Part shown: positions 34,874 to 43,647 of the stretch, in pieces
How the letters are laid out: every line of letters starts with the position of its first letter
Numbering within the stretch: position 1 is the stretch's first letter
Source: Pseudomonas quercus
GTDB lineage: Bacteria; Pseudomonadota; Gammaproteobacteria; Pseudomonadales; Pseudomonadaceae
Assembly (NCBI RefSeq): GCF_012033695.1
Contig: NZ_JAAVJI010000012.1
Location: 1-64,000 of the forward strand
Reading direction: 5' to 3'
DNA: 64,000 nucleotides
Notes under the pieces: generated by a model
Databases searched by the model: none
Seen by the model: the letters and a program-made list of their open reading frames with translations, nothing else
Told to the model about the DNA's origin: nothing
Translations under genes and position numbers: made by a program

Positions 34874-35353
34874 TCAGTCGCGCGATAACAGGCGTGGGGC
34901 CAATTCTTTCAAGGCCCGACGGTACACTTCCCGTTTGAAAGTGACCACCTGGCCCAGGGGGTACCAATAGCTGACCCAACGCCAGCCATCGAATTCCGGT
35001 TTTCCGGTCAGGTCCATCCTTACACGCTGTTCATTGGACACCAGCCGCAGCAGGAACCATTTCTGCTTCTGCCCGATGCATAGGGGCTGGCTGTGGGTAC
35101 GAACCAGCCGCTGTGGCAGACGGTAGCGCAGCCAGCCGCGGGTGCAGGCGAGGATTTCCACGTCCTGACGCTCAAGGCCGACTTCTTCGTTCAGCTCGCG
35201 ATACAAAGCCTGCTCGGGCGATTCCTCGGGGTTGATGCCCCCCTGGGGAAACTGCCAGGCGTCCTGATTGATCCGGCGCGCCCATAGCACCTGGCCAGCA
35301 TCATTGGTAAGGATGATGCCAACATTGGGGCGGAATCCATCGGGGTCGATCAC
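34874..35353 (-). CDS. rppH: RNA pyrophosphohydrolase
   Basis: A 159-residue Nudix hydrolase that removes pyrophosphate from mRNA 5' ends and starts RNase E decay. The Nudix box is GGINPEESPEQALYRELNEEVGL. FRPNVGIIL and the C-terminal YRRALKELAP are RppH-like. The GTG at 35353 is taken as the start because RppH proteins begin (M)IDPDGFRPNVG; the frame is open further upstream. It is divergent from the HAD phosphatase gene and upstream of ptsP. Confidence 0.94.
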   Translation of the reverse strand: MIDPDGFRPNVGIILTNDAGQVLWARRINQDAWQFPQGGINPEESPEQALYRELNEEVGLERQDVEILACTRGWLRYRLPQRLVRTHSQPLCIGQKQKWFLLRLVSNEQRVRMDLTGKPEFDGWRWVSYWYPLGQVVTFKREVYRRALKELAPRLLSRD

Positions 35354-35493
35354 GGCAGCAACCTCGCAAACGCATGTTCGGGCATTGTTCCACAAAGCCC
35401 GGCAGAGCGGCAACGAGGCGTGCAGCCTTATGTGCAGCATTCATAAAAGGCCGTATTCTGTGGGCCATTTCTGCCATTAATGCGAGCCAATTC

Positions 35494-36150
35494 ATGCGCC
35501 TGGCCCTGTTCGACCTTGATAACACGCTGCTTGGCGGCGACAGCGACCATGCCTGGGGTGATTACCTGTGCGCAAAAGGCATACTGGACCCGGTCGCCTA
35601 CAAGCAGCGTAACGATGAGTTTTACCAGGATTACCTGGCAGGCAAGCTGGACCTGCAGGCCTACCTGAGCTTCAGCCTGGAGATTCTGGCGGTTACCGAG
35701 CCGGCACAACTCAAGCAGTGGCATGACGCATTCATGCGCGAATGCATTGAGCCCATCATTTTGCCAAAGGCCCTGGCGCTGCTGGAAGAGCATCGTGCAG
35801 CGGGCGACAGGCTGGTGATCATTACGGCCACCAATCGCTTTGTTACTGGCCCTATTGCCGCGCGCCTAGGTGTTGAAACCCTGCTGGCCACAGAATGCGA
35901 AATGAACGGTGATCGCTACACGGGCCGCAGCACAGACGTGCCCTGCTTCCGTGAAGGCAAGGTCACACGCCTGGAACGCTGGCTGGGCGAAAACGGCCTT
36001 AACCTGGAAGGCAGCTATTTCTATAGCGACTCGATGAACGACATGCCCTTGCTTGAGCGTGTAGCGCACCCCGTTGCCGTGGACCCGGACCCTGTGCTGC
36101 ATGGCGAGGCCATGCGCCGGGGCTGGAAAGTTATTTCACTGCGCGAGTAA
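35494..36150 (+). CDS. HAD-superfamily (subclass IB) phosphatase
   Basis: A 218-residue hydrolase. Motif I is LALFDLDNTLLGGDSD with the nucleophile and acid aspartates, motif II is the Thr in IITATN, motif III is the Lys region GKVTRLE, and motif IV is YSDSMNDMPLL. The alpha-helical cap (about 20-95) places it in the SerB-like IB subclass. A histidinol-phosphate or phosphoserine phosphatase activity is possible but not shown. ATG 35494 begins the fold; the frame is open upstream without conservation. It is divergent from rppH. Confidence 0.9.
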   Translation: MRLALFDLDNTLLGGDSDHAWGDYLCAKGILDPVAYKQRNDEFYQDYLAGKLDLQAYLSFSLEILAVTEPAQLKQWHDAFMRECIEPIILPKALALLEEHRAAGDRLVIITATNRFVTGPIAARLGVETLLATECEMNGDRYTGRSTDVPCFREGKVTRLERWLGENGLNLEGSYFYSDSMNDMPLLERVAHPVAVDPDPVLHGEAMRRGWKVISLRE

Positions 36151-36197
36151 GTGCCTTCCCTGTAGCAGGCACCGCAGCATGGTAGCCGCCCAGGTTC

Positions 36198-36217
36198 GCC
36201 CGCTACGCGCGGGCTCC
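36198..36217. terminator. Hairpin between HAD phosphatase and ilvA
   Basis: GCCCGC-TACGC-GCGGGC (about 36198-36214), followed by CTCCCCC and AAAA, lies between convergent genes. It resembles half of a REP element and may end transcription from both sides, although a U-tract is missing. Confidence 0.4.
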
Positions 36218-36232
36218 CCCAAAAGGCAGGTG

Positions 36233-37747
36233 CTACCCGAGGAACAGCTGGTAGGCCGGGTTGTCGGTTTCGTCCCAGAAGGGATAGGCGATCTCTTCGA
36301 GTGCAGCGATGACTTCGGGCCGCTCAGCCTCTGGAACCTGCAGGCCTGCCACTACACGGCCATCTGCCGAGCCGTGATTGCGGTAATGGAACATCGAGAT
36401 GTTCCAACGCCCCCCCAGCTTGTTCAGGAAGTTGAACAGCGCACCTGGCCGCTCTGGGAATTCGAACCGTAACACCATCTCGTCGCTCACCTTCACCGCA
36501 TGCCCACCCACCATGTGGCGTATGTGCAGCTTGGCCAGCTCGTTATCCGTCAAATCCTGTACGGGGAACCCCTGGTCGGTGAGGTTGGCGATCAAGGCTG
36601 AGCGGGGATCGCTGACGGGGTGTGTCTGCACGCCCACGAATATGTGCGCCTCGTGCCCACTGTGGTAGCGATAGTTGAATTCCGTGATCTGCCGCTTGCC
36701 CACCGCTTCGCAGAAGGCTTTGAAACTGCCAGGCTGTTCAGGAATGGTGACGGCGATAATGGCTTCGCGCCCTTCGCCTAGCTCTGCCCGCTCAGCCACA
36801 TGCCGCAACCGGTCGAAATTGACATTGGCGCCTGAGTCGATGGCAATCAGCGTCTGCCCGGTGATACCTCGGCTTTCCACGTATTTCTTGATGCCTGCAA
36901 CACCCAGCGCACCGGCAGGCTCAGTGATGGAGCGCGTGTCGTCGAAAATGTCCTTGATGGCCGCGCAGATCTCGTCGCTGCTTACCGTGATCACTTCGTC
37001 CACGTAATGCTGGCAGATGTCGAAGGTGTGCTTGCCGATCTGCGCCACCGCCACGCCATCGGCAAACAGGCCCACTTGGGACAGTACCACCCGCTCTCCC
37101 GCAGCCATGGCCGCTTGCAGGCAGTTGGAGTCGTCCGGCTCCACGCCGATGATCCGCACTTCAGGCCGCAGGTATTTCACATACGCCGCGATACCGGCGA
37201 TCAGCCCGCCGCCACCGACCGGCACGAAGATGGCGTCCAGCGGCCCGCGGTGCTGACGAAGGATCTCCATGGCCACCGTACCCTGGCCGGCGATTGTGTC
37301 AGGGTCGTCATACGGGTGAACGTACACGTAGCCCTGCTCTTCCACCAGTTTGAGGGACCAAGCCAGTGCCTCGGGGAAGGAATCGCCTTGCAGCACGACT
37401 GTGGCGCCACGCGAGCGCACCCCTTCGATTTTGATTTCTGGGGTGGTGGTCGGCATCACGATCACCGCCTTCACGCCCATTTCGCGCGCAGCCAGTGCCA
37501 GGCCCTGGGCATGGTTGCCCGCCGAAGCGGTCACTACGCCACGGCTGCGCTCCGCGTCGGTCAAGTGAGACAGCTTGTTGTAGGCGCCCCGGATCTTGAA
37601 AGAGAACACCGGCTGCAAGTCTTCGCGCTTGAGCAATACCTGGTTTTGCAGCCGCCGCGACAGTTGGTTGGCGGGCTGCAAGGGGGTTTCGACGGCCACG
37701 TCGTAAACGCGCGAGGTGAGAATCTTTTTTACGTACTGTTCGAGCAT
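36233..37747 (-). CDS. ilvA: Threonine dehydratase, biosynthetic
   Basis: A 504-residue PLP enzyme that deaminates threonine to 2-oxobutanoate, the first step to isoleucine. The PLP lysine is Lys51 in FSFKIRGAYNK, and the glycine-rich phosphate loop is VPVGGGGLIAGIA. The C-terminal part (about 325-504) has two ACT-like regulatory domains (RFEFPERPGALFNFLNKLGG), so feedback inhibition by isoleucine is expected. ATG 37747 gives the standard MLEQYVKKIL start. It is divergent from rpiA. Together with ilvD it serves branched-chain synthesis. Confidence 0.96.
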   Translation of the reverse strand: MLEQYVKKILTSRVYDVAVETPLQPANQLSRRLQNQVLLKREDLQPVFSFKIRGAYNKLSHLTDAERSRGVVTASAGNHAQGLALAAREMGVKAVIVMPTTTPEIKIEGVRSRGATVVLQGDSFPEALAWSLKLVEEQGYVYVHPYDDPDTIAGQGTVAMEILRQHRGPLDAIFVPVGGGGLIAGIAAYVKYLRPEVRIIGVEPDDSNCLQAAMAAGERVVLSQVGLFADGVAVAQIGKHTFDICQHYVDEVITVSSDEICAAIKDIFDDTRSITEPAGALGVAGIKKYVESRGITGQTLIAIDSGANVNFDRLRHVAERAELGEGREAIIAVTIPEQPGSFKAFCEAVGKRQITEFNYRYHSGHEAHIFVGVQTHPVSDPRSALIANLTDQGFPVQDLTDNELAKLHIRHMVGGHAVKVSDEMVLRFEFPERPGALFNFLNKLGGRWNISMFHYRNHGSADGRVVAGLQVPEAERPEVIAALEEIAYPFWDETDNPAYQLFLG

Positions 37748-37883
37748 GGGCGCACAGGTCACTGCTGAGAGGTACAGGGCTTGTGAGTCTAACCCAGCGT
37801 TCTGTGCCGCCACCACACTCGGAGGCTATCGATGGCTATAATGCTGCCCCTTCTTGAACACCAGCCGCTTGCGGAGCCCTAGT

Positions 37884-38555
37884 ATGACCCAGGATCAACT
37901 CAAACAGGCCGTGGCCCAGGCGGCCGTCGATCATATTCTGCCCGGCCTGAACGACAAGAGCATCGTTGGCGTAGGCACCGGGTCGACTGCAAACCTGTTC
38001 ATCGACGCCCTGGCCCGCCACAAGGGTGCCTTCGATGGTGCAGTCGCCAGCTCCGATGCCACCGCCGCACGCCTCAAGGGCCATGGCATTCCCGTGTATG
38101 ACCTCAATGCAGCAGGCGAGCTGGAGTTCTACGTGGACGGCACCGATGAAAGCGACGAGCGCCTGCACCTGATCAAGGGCGGCGGCGCGGCACTCACGCG
38201 GGAAAAGATCGTGGCGGCGGTGGCCCGGCAGTTCATCTGTATTGCCGATGCCAGCAAGCTGGTCCCTGTGCTGGGGCAGTTTCCGCTACCCGTCGAAGTG
38301 GTGCCCATGGCTCGCAGCCACGTGGCCCGCGAGCTGGTAAGGCTGGGAGGCGACCCGGTGTACCGGGACGGCGTGCTGACAGATAACGGCAATATCATCC
38401 TTGACGTACACAACCTCCACATCACCGACCCCGTGGCGCTGGAAGCCAGCATCAACCAGATCGTGGGTGTGGTAACCAACGGCCTGTTCGCCGCGCGCCC
38501 TGCCGACCTGCTGCTGCTAGGTACTGCCGAGGGTGTGAAGCGGTATACCCGCTGA
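37884..38555 (+). CDS. rpiA: Ribose-5-phosphate isomerase A
   Basis: A 223-residue isomerase interconverting ribose-5-phosphate and ribulose-5-phosphate. The signatures are GVGTGSTANLFIDAL, YVDGTDESDE (catalytic acid region) and LIKGGGAALTREKIVA. ATG 37884 begins MTQDQLKQAVAQAA; ten extra in-frame codons upstream are unlikely. The divergent ilvA/rpiA arrangement is common in Pseudomonas. It ends two bases before the stop of the convergent SdiA-regulated gene. Confidence 0.97.
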   Translation: MTQDQLKQAVAQAAVDHILPGLNDKSIVGVGTGSTANLFIDALARHKGAFDGAVASSDATAARLKGHGIPVYDLNAAGELEFYVDGTDESDERLHLIKGGGAALTREKIVAAVARQFICIADASKLVPVLGQFPLPVEVVPMARSHVARELVRLGGDPVYRDGVLTDNGNIILDVHNLHITDPVALEASINQIVGVVTNGLFAARPADLLLLGTAEGVKRYTR

Positions 38556-38557
38556 GC

Positions 38558-39472
38558 CTAGTGGGGGGGCTGCGGCTGCGGCTCAAAGCGATAGAACAGA
38601 TTCGGCTCGCTCACGATATATAAAGTGCCCTCGGCATCCATGGCGATACCTTCGGCTTGGGGCACATTGCGCTTCAAGCCGGCCGCCCCCGCGACCAGCG
38701 ACAGGCTGGCCACCGGCTTGCCGTCGGCGTTGAGCTCGACCAGCACCCGCGACTCGTCGGAGACCACCATCAGGTGCCCCGTACGGGGGTCGAACTGCAG
38801 GCTAGACAGGTCTTTCACGAACATGGCCCGGTCCCGCTCCGGGTTTTCCGCGATGCTGACGGCAACAGGCCCCGCCCCGCCCATGGGGAACCCACTGACT
38901 TCATAGATGCGCACCGGGTCGCGCTCCTTGGCCACGAACAGGCGTTTGCTGGCGCCGTCATAGGCCAGGCCCTCGAAACCTTTGTTGCCATTGAGGCCTA
39001 ACCCCAATGAAAGATGGTGCGCATCGGCTGCATTCAGACGCTGGGTGTGATCGTCCACTTCCACCTGCACCAGCCGCTGCTGCCGCTCACCACTGAGCAC
39101 ATAAGTGCCAGGGGCGATGTATTCCACCGCTTCAGGGTCATCGAGCCCTTCAAGCGGGATGCGCCGCAACACCTCGCCTTCCAGCGAAAGCTCTATCAGC
39201 TCTGGCTGCTTATTGGTGACGGTAAAGAGGGTGTTACGGTCCGGGTCATAGGTCAGCGCCGAAATATTGTCCAGGCCTGCCAAGGGCAGGGCCTCGAGCG
39301 TAACCCGGTAATGGTCAAGCCCTATGGCAGACGTATCGGAAGAAAACCACCGGCTCACCTCGAACCAGAGCCGAGCAGGCAAAGGGGACCGGTAGGCCAG
39401 GCTGGCGCCTACCACTAACACAGCAAAGAACAGACAAAAACGCACAGGGCGAGCAGACAATAGCGAGAGCAT
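38558..39472 (-). CDS. SdiA-regulated-type (YjiK) beta-propeller protein, copy 1
   Basis: A 304-residue protein with an N-terminal membrane anchor (about 10-27) followed by a SdiA-regulated (PF06977/YjiK) domain. Visible repeats are ISALTYDPDRNTLFTV, NKGFEGLAYDG and AEGIAMDAEGTLYIVSEPNLFYRF, which fit a six-bladed propeller on the periplasmic side. The domain name comes from E. coli regulation and not from a known activity. ATG 39472 precedes the anchor. It follows a close paralogue (39542-40468) in the same direction. Confidence 0.87.
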   Translation of the reverse strand: MLSLLSARPVRFCLFFAVLVVGASLAYRSPLPARLWFEVSRWFSSDTSAIGLDHYRVTLEALPLAGLDNISALTYDPDRNTLFTVTNKQPELIELSLEGEVLRRIPLEGLDDPEAVEYIAPGTYVLSGERQQRLVQVEVDDHTQRLNAADAHHLSLGLGLNGNKGFEGLAYDGASKRLFVAKERDPVRIYEVSGFPMGGAGPVAVSIAENPERDRAMFVKDLSSLQFDPRTGHLMVVSDESRVLVELNADGKPVASLSLVAGAAGLKRNVPQAEGIAMDAEGTLYIVSEPNLFYRFEPQPQPPH

Positions 39473-39541
39473 GGAGGTATCGTTCAGGAAGAAACCTGCC
39501 GATAGAACCATATTTCCCTGAAGCGCGACTTAAGCGCAGGC

Positions 39542-40468
39542 CTATTTTTTCTTGAAGGCGTAGAACAGGTTAGGTTCACTGACCATGTACAGCGTGCCCT
39601 GCTCGTCCAGCGCAACACCCTCGGCACGGGGGATGGTGTTCTTGATGCCATTGAAACCGCCGAGCAAGGCCATGAAGCTAACCGGCTTGCCTTCTGGGTT
39701 GGCCTCCATCAGCAGGTGCGAATCGGCTGAAAGCAGCAACAGGTTGCCCGTACGAGGGTCGATATCCATGGCCGACAAGTTGCGCATGTCCAAGGCATCG
39801 CTAGCGACGGGCTGCTTGTCTACGGCAAAACGGCCGTTGTCTGCCTCCTTGAGGCTGAACAGCTCCAGCGGGCGCTCCTGCCCCAACAACAGCCGCTGGT
39901 GCTTGGCATCCCAGGTAATGCCTTCGAACCCTTTGTTCTGGTTCGGGGACGTGCCCAGGTCCACGGCCGGAAACGCTTGGTAGTTCAGGATTGTTGTCTC
40001 TGGCTGTACGGTAACCACCACCAGGGTATGCAGGCGCTCATCCGTGATTGCCAGGCGCCCTTCACCCAGCATGGCCACACCCTCCGGGTTGGCCCAGCCC
40101 ACAAGGGGGATTTTGCGCAGCACATCCCCTTGCAGGCTCAGTTGAACCAGAAACGGATGTTTACCCATCACCGCGTACAGGGTACGGCTGACGGGGTCAT
40201 AGGTCAGGTCCGAGGCTTCGTCGTCTTCCATGCCAGAAAGCGGCTTGGCATCGATGATGGCGCGGTAACCCGGCAGCCAGACCGCTTGTGCCTGCTCGGC
40301 CGGGGAGGTGAAGTACTCCTTGAACCACAGCACCGCGCGATCGTCCCAGTGCAACACGGCCGCGACCACGTAGGCCACTATCAGCACCAAGGCGCTTAGC
40401 AATAACCGCCGGCGGTTGGGCGAGCGCCGGCTACCAAGTGCGTTGGGCGAAGTGGCAGTGCTGGACAT
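39542..40468 (-). CDS. SdiA-regulated-type (YjiK) beta-propeller protein, copy 2
   Basis: A 308-residue paralogue of the next gene. It has a basic N-terminus (RRSPNRRR), one membrane helix (about 22-41) and the same propeller motifs: ASDLTYDPVSRTLYAV, NKGFEGITWD and AEGVALDEQGTLYMVSEPNLFYAF. The two proteins align across their length, so they probably arose by tandem duplication. The spacer of about 70 bp suggests one operon. The ligand or enzymatic role is unknown. Confidence 0.87.
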   Translation of the reverse strand: MSSTATSPNALGSRRSPNRRRLLLSALVLIVAYVVAAVLHWDDRAVLWFKEYFTSPAEQAQAVWLPGYRAIIDAKPLSGMEDDEASDLTYDPVSRTLYAVMGKHPFLVQLSLQGDVLRKIPLVGWANPEGVAMLGEGRLAITDERLHTLVVVTVQPETTILNYQAFPAVDLGTSPNQNKGFEGITWDAKHQRLLLGQERPLELFSLKEADNGRFAVDKQPVASDALDMRNLSAMDIDPRTGNLLLLSADSHLLMEANPEGKPVSFMALLGGFNGIKNTIPRAEGVALDEQGTLYMVSEPNLFYAFKKK

Positions 40469-40561
40469 AAGCGTTACCTGCGGTCGGGTGCGGAATGCTG
40501 GCGTATTATCCGTACCCGATGTGAAAAAATCGGGAAACCCGACCGCTTCGAACTCAACGCT

Positions 40562-41227
40562 TCAGAGCACTCGGGTTTCGACGCGAGTGGTGCCTGGCAA
40601 CTCGATCACCAGTTCATCACCGCTCTCCAACGGGCCAACGCCTACGGGTGTACCGGTGAGCACCACATCACCCGCTTGCAGCGAGAATTGGGCCGCCATG
40701 TGCTGGATCATCGGCACGATGGCATTGAGCATCAACCCGCTGTTACCGTCCTGCCGAACCTCACCGTTTAGGGTAAGGCGCACAGGAATGTCGGCCAGGT
40801 CCGGGAACTGGCTGGCAGGGACGAAAGGCGACAGCACACAAGCACCGTCGAATGACTTGGCGATTTCCCAAGGCAGGCCTTTTTCCTTCAGTTTCGCCTG
40901 CACGTCACGCAGCGTAAGGTCCAGGGCTGGTGCGAAACCGGAAATAGCGTCTCGCACTTCTTCCTCGCTGGGCTGGTTGGACAGCGGCTTGCCCAGCAAC
41001 ACGGCAATTTCGGTTTCATAATGGACCGACCCACGGCCTTCGGGGATCTTGAACCCGCCCTCGGCAGGCACAACGCAACTGCCCGGCTTGATGAACAACA
41101 AAGGCTCGGTGGGCACCGGGTTGTTCAGCTCTGCGGCATGCTCGGCATAATTGCGACCAATGCACACCACTTTCCCCAATGGAAAATGAATGTGGGTGCC
41201 GTCGGTGTACTGGTGCTGGTAGTTCAT
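40562..41227 (-). CDS. Fumarylacetoacetate hydrolase (FAH) family protein
   Basis: A 221-residue FAH-fold enzyme. The metal ligands are in SVHYETEIAVLLGK and APALDLTLRDVQ, and GTPVGVGPLESGD is the conserved C-terminal loop. CIGRNYAEHAAELNNP marks the YcgM-like acylpyruvase/oxaloacetate-decarboxylase subgroup. The exact substrate is unproven. ATG 41227 follows AAGGGG; the open frame continuing to 41461 runs through a MITE and is not part of the gene. It is divergent from serA. Confidence 0.92.
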   Translation of the reverse strand: MNYQHQYTDGTHIHFPLGKVVCIGRNYAEHAAELNNPVPTEPLLFIKPGSCVVPAEGGFKIPEGRGSVHYETEIAVLLGKPLSNQPSEEEVRDAISGFAPALDLTLRDVQAKLKEKGLPWEIAKSFDGACVLSPFVPASQFPDLADIPVRLTLNGEVRQDGNSGLMLNAIVPMIQHMAAQFSLQAGDVVLTGTPVGVGPLESGDELVIELPGTTRVETRVL

Positions 41228-41240
41228 GATCGACCCCTTA

Positions 41241-41397
41241 GGTTCTGTCTGAAATATATCTGTGCTCGGTGATGCTGCGTTGAAAGCAGGCTCGGAATGC
41301 TCATTTACAACCAGTAAACCCGAGTGCGGGCCCAGTCCGCTTCCTCGCCTGCTTTCGCCTTGCCTGACCTTCGCACAAACATATTTCAGACGGAACC
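41241..41397. mobile_element. 157-bp MITE-like element with TA flanks
   Basis: Imperfect 25-bp terminal inverted repeats bound the element: GGTTCTGTCTGAAATAT... (from 41241) and the inverse of ...ATATTTCAGACGGAACC (to 41397), differing at about four positions. Each end is flanked by TA (41239-41240 and 41398-41399), the target duplication of IS630/Tc1-type elements. The interior has no coding capacity. It ends 13 bp upstream of the FAH start codon. Confidence 0.8.
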
Positions 41398-41589
41398 TAG
41401 TAACACTCAAGCAGATAAGCGAACCCGTAATTCTCTCATACGCTGCCTGAGGCATCTTCACGTCTGAGCGCGGGCGTCAAGGAAGGCGAACATGCTAGCA
41501 TAAGCCCCCGCTGCAGGGCTGCTCAGGTGCAGCGCGAACGTAGCGGTCGTTCTTCTCCCCGCCATTTTTTCGGAACCAGGTTTAAGCAG

Positions 41590-42819
41590 ATGAGCAAGAC
41601 TTCTCTCGACAAGAGCAAGATCAAGTTCCTTCTTCTCGAAGGCGTACACCAGACTGCCGTGGACACGCTCAAGGCGGCCGGTTACACCAACATCGAGTAC
41701 CACGCCAGCTCCCTGCCCGAAGCGGACCTCAAGGCCAAGATCGCCGATGCCCATTTCATCGGTATTCGTTCGCGTACGCACCTGACCGAAGAGCTGTTCG
41801 ACTGTGCGAAAAAACTGGTAGCGGTCGGCTGCTTCTGCATCGGAACCAACCAGGTCGACCTCAACGCTGCCCGTGAACGGGGTATTGCCGTCTTCAACGC
41901 GCCCTACTCCAACACCCGTTCAGTGGCCGAGCTAGTACTGGCCGAGGCCATTCTGCTGCTACGGGGCATTCCTGAAAAGAACGCCTCCTGCCACCGCGGT
42001 GGCTGGATCAAGAGCGCCGCGAACTCGTTCGAGATCCGTGGCAAGAAGCTCGGCATCGTCGGCTATGGTTCGATCGGTACGCAGCTGTCCGTACTGGCCG
42101 AGGGCCTGGGCATGCAGGTGTTTTTCTATGACCCGCTGACCAAGCTGCCGCTGGGCAACGCTACACAGGTGCCTACGCTCAAGGAGCTGCTGGGCCTGGC
42201 AGACATCGTGTCGCTGCATGTGCCTGAGTTGCCGTCCACCAAGTGGATGATTGGCGAAGAAGAAATCCGCGCCATGAAAAAAGGCGGCATCCTGATCAAC
42301 GCAGCCCGTGGCACCGTGGTGCGCCTGGAAGCCCTGGCCGAAGCGATCAAAGACAAGCACCTGATCGGCGCAGCCATCGACGTGTTCCCGGTGGAGCCGC
42401 GCTCCAACGAAGACATTTTCGAGAGCCCTCTGCGTGGCCTGGACAATGTGATCCTCACCCCGCATATCGGTGGTTCCACCGCCGAAGCCCAAGCCAACAT
42501 CGGGCTGGAAGTGGCAGAAAAGCTGGTCAAGTACAGCGACAACGGTACTTCCGTATCGTCGGTCAACTTCCCTGAAGTGGCTTTGCCGGCTCACCCTGGC
42601 AAGCATCGCCTGTTGCACATCCACGAGAACATTCCAGGCGTGCTGAGCGAGATCAACAAGGTGTTCGCGGAGAACGGCATCAACATTTCCGGCCAGTTTC
42701 TGCAAACCAACGAGAAGGTTGGCTATGTCGTCATTGACGTGGACGCCGAATACTCGGACCTGGCACAGGCCAAGTTACAGCACATTAACGGCACCATTCG
42801 CTGCCGCGTATTGTTCTGA
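41590..42819 (+). CDS. serA: D-3-phosphoglycerate dehydrogenase
   Basis: A 409-residue enzyme for the first step of serine synthesis. The NAD-binding motif is GIVGYGSIGTQLS. The catalytic Arg, Glu and His lie in NAARGTVV, DVFPVEP and LTPHIGGSTAEAQ. A C-terminal ACT domain (from about 335, HENIPGVLSEINKVFAENGINI) mediates serine feedback. Length matches E. coli SerA (410). ATG 41590 starts MSKTSLDKSKIKFLLLEGVH. A hairpin follows the stop. Confidence 0.97.
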   Translation: MSKTSLDKSKIKFLLLEGVHQTAVDTLKAAGYTNIEYHASSLPEADLKAKIADAHFIGIRSRTHLTEELFDCAKKLVAVGCFCIGTNQVDLNAARERGIAVFNAPYSNTRSVAELVLAEAILLLRGIPEKNASCHRGGWIKSAANSFEIRGKKLGIVGYGSIGTQLSVLAEGLGMQVFFYDPLTKLPLGNATQVPTLKELLGLADIVSLHVPELPSTKWMIGEEEIRAMKKGGILINAARGTVVRLEALAEAIKDKHLIGAAIDVFPVEPRSNEDIFESPLRGLDNVILTPHIGGSTAEAQANIGLEVAEKLVKYSDNGTSVSSVNFPEVALPAHPGKHRLLHIHENIPGVLSEINKVFAENGINISGQFLQTNEKVGYVVIDVDAEYSDLAQAKLQHINGTIRCRVLF

Positions 42820-42827
42820 TGGCATGG

Positions 42828-42847
42828 GCCGCCCTGAAGGGGGCGGC
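42828..42847 (+). terminator. Hairpin downstream of serA
   Basis: GCCGCCC (42828-42834), loop TGAAGG, and GGGCGGC (42841-42847) form a GC-rich stem nine bases after the serA stop. It has no U-tract, so it may stabilise the 3' end rather than terminate by itself. It lies between convergent genes. Confidence 0.45.
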
Positions 42848-42884
42848 GCACGCTACAACGTGAGCATGTGAGTTCCACTGTGCC

Positions 42885-43508
42885 TCACAAAGGCAGCTCG
42901 CCCCGGCGGCGCAACCAGCCGGTCAGCGAGCGCCGCTCCCGCATGGCCGGCATCACTTCATGGGGAACCTGCCCCGACATGAAGGCCACGAACGCTCCCC
43001 CCGTAGGCACCACGTCATGTACTCGCTGATCAGGCAGGTACAGCCGCAGCTGGCCGCCGTCTTCGGGTAACCAGGCGTCATTCAAATACAGAACGGTGGA
43101 CACCACGCGTCGGTCGTCGTCGTTGAAGCGGTCCAGGTGGCGCGTGTAATAGCCACCCTGTGGGTAGCACGCAAAGTGCCCCTCAAAATCCTCCAGCCCC
43201 AGGTAAAGGGACTGGTTCAAGCTCTGCCGCAAGCAATCCATCAGTGTGAGCCAGCTGTCGACGGGCGCAGACTGCCCTGGCTCCACCCAGTCGATAGCAT
43301 CGCCGCGGATACCTTCGCGAACCTGAGCGCCGATGCCACGCCCTGTCGCTGCAGGCGTAAGCAGCCCATCGGCCGCCCGGCGCTGGCAATCCGTGGCCAA
43401 GGCCTGGGTCAGTGCCGGCGGAAGGAAAATAGTGTGATGCGACCAGCCATGATCGGCGAGGTCGGAAGCGATACGCGTGAACAACGGGTGATCGAGGGCT
43501 ATTTTCAT
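42885..43508 (-). CDS. 2-oxoglutarate/Fe(II)-dependent oxygenase
   Basis: A 207-residue prolyl-4-hydroxylase-type dioxygenase. The iron triad is His and Asp in YYTRHLDRFND and a distal His in QVPHEVMPA. The 2-oxoglutarate-binding Arg follows in RRSLTGWLRR. STVLYLNDAWLPEDGGQLRLY is the conserved core strand. ATG 43508 is preferred to the GTG two codons upstream. The substrate is unknown. It is divergent from the DUF2059 gene. Confidence 0.9.
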   Translation of the reverse strand: MKIALDHPLFTRIASDLADHGWSHHTIFLPPALTQALATDCQRRAADGLLTPAATGRGIGAQVREGIRGDAIDWVEPGQSAPVDSWLTLMDCLRQSLNQSLYLGLEDFEGHFACYPQGGYYTRHLDRFNDDDRRVVSTVLYLNDAWLPEDGGQLRLYLPDQRVHDVVPTGGAFVAFMSGQVPHEVMPAMRERRSLTGWLRRRGELPL

Positions 43509-43647
43509 CGACACATGTTAGCGATACGCCCGTGAAACAAACAGCACCTACGAAGCGCAGGCCGAGTTTCATCGGCTACTGCCTTGCCTCTCTCGACAAA
43601 GGCCGCCCTTGACACAGACAATAGTGCCCTGCCGACAGGAGTCCTTC

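Noticed and set aside
41228..41461. N-terminal extension of the FAH-family gene
   Set aside because: It reads through the MITE; the family N-terminus and ribosome site are at 41227.
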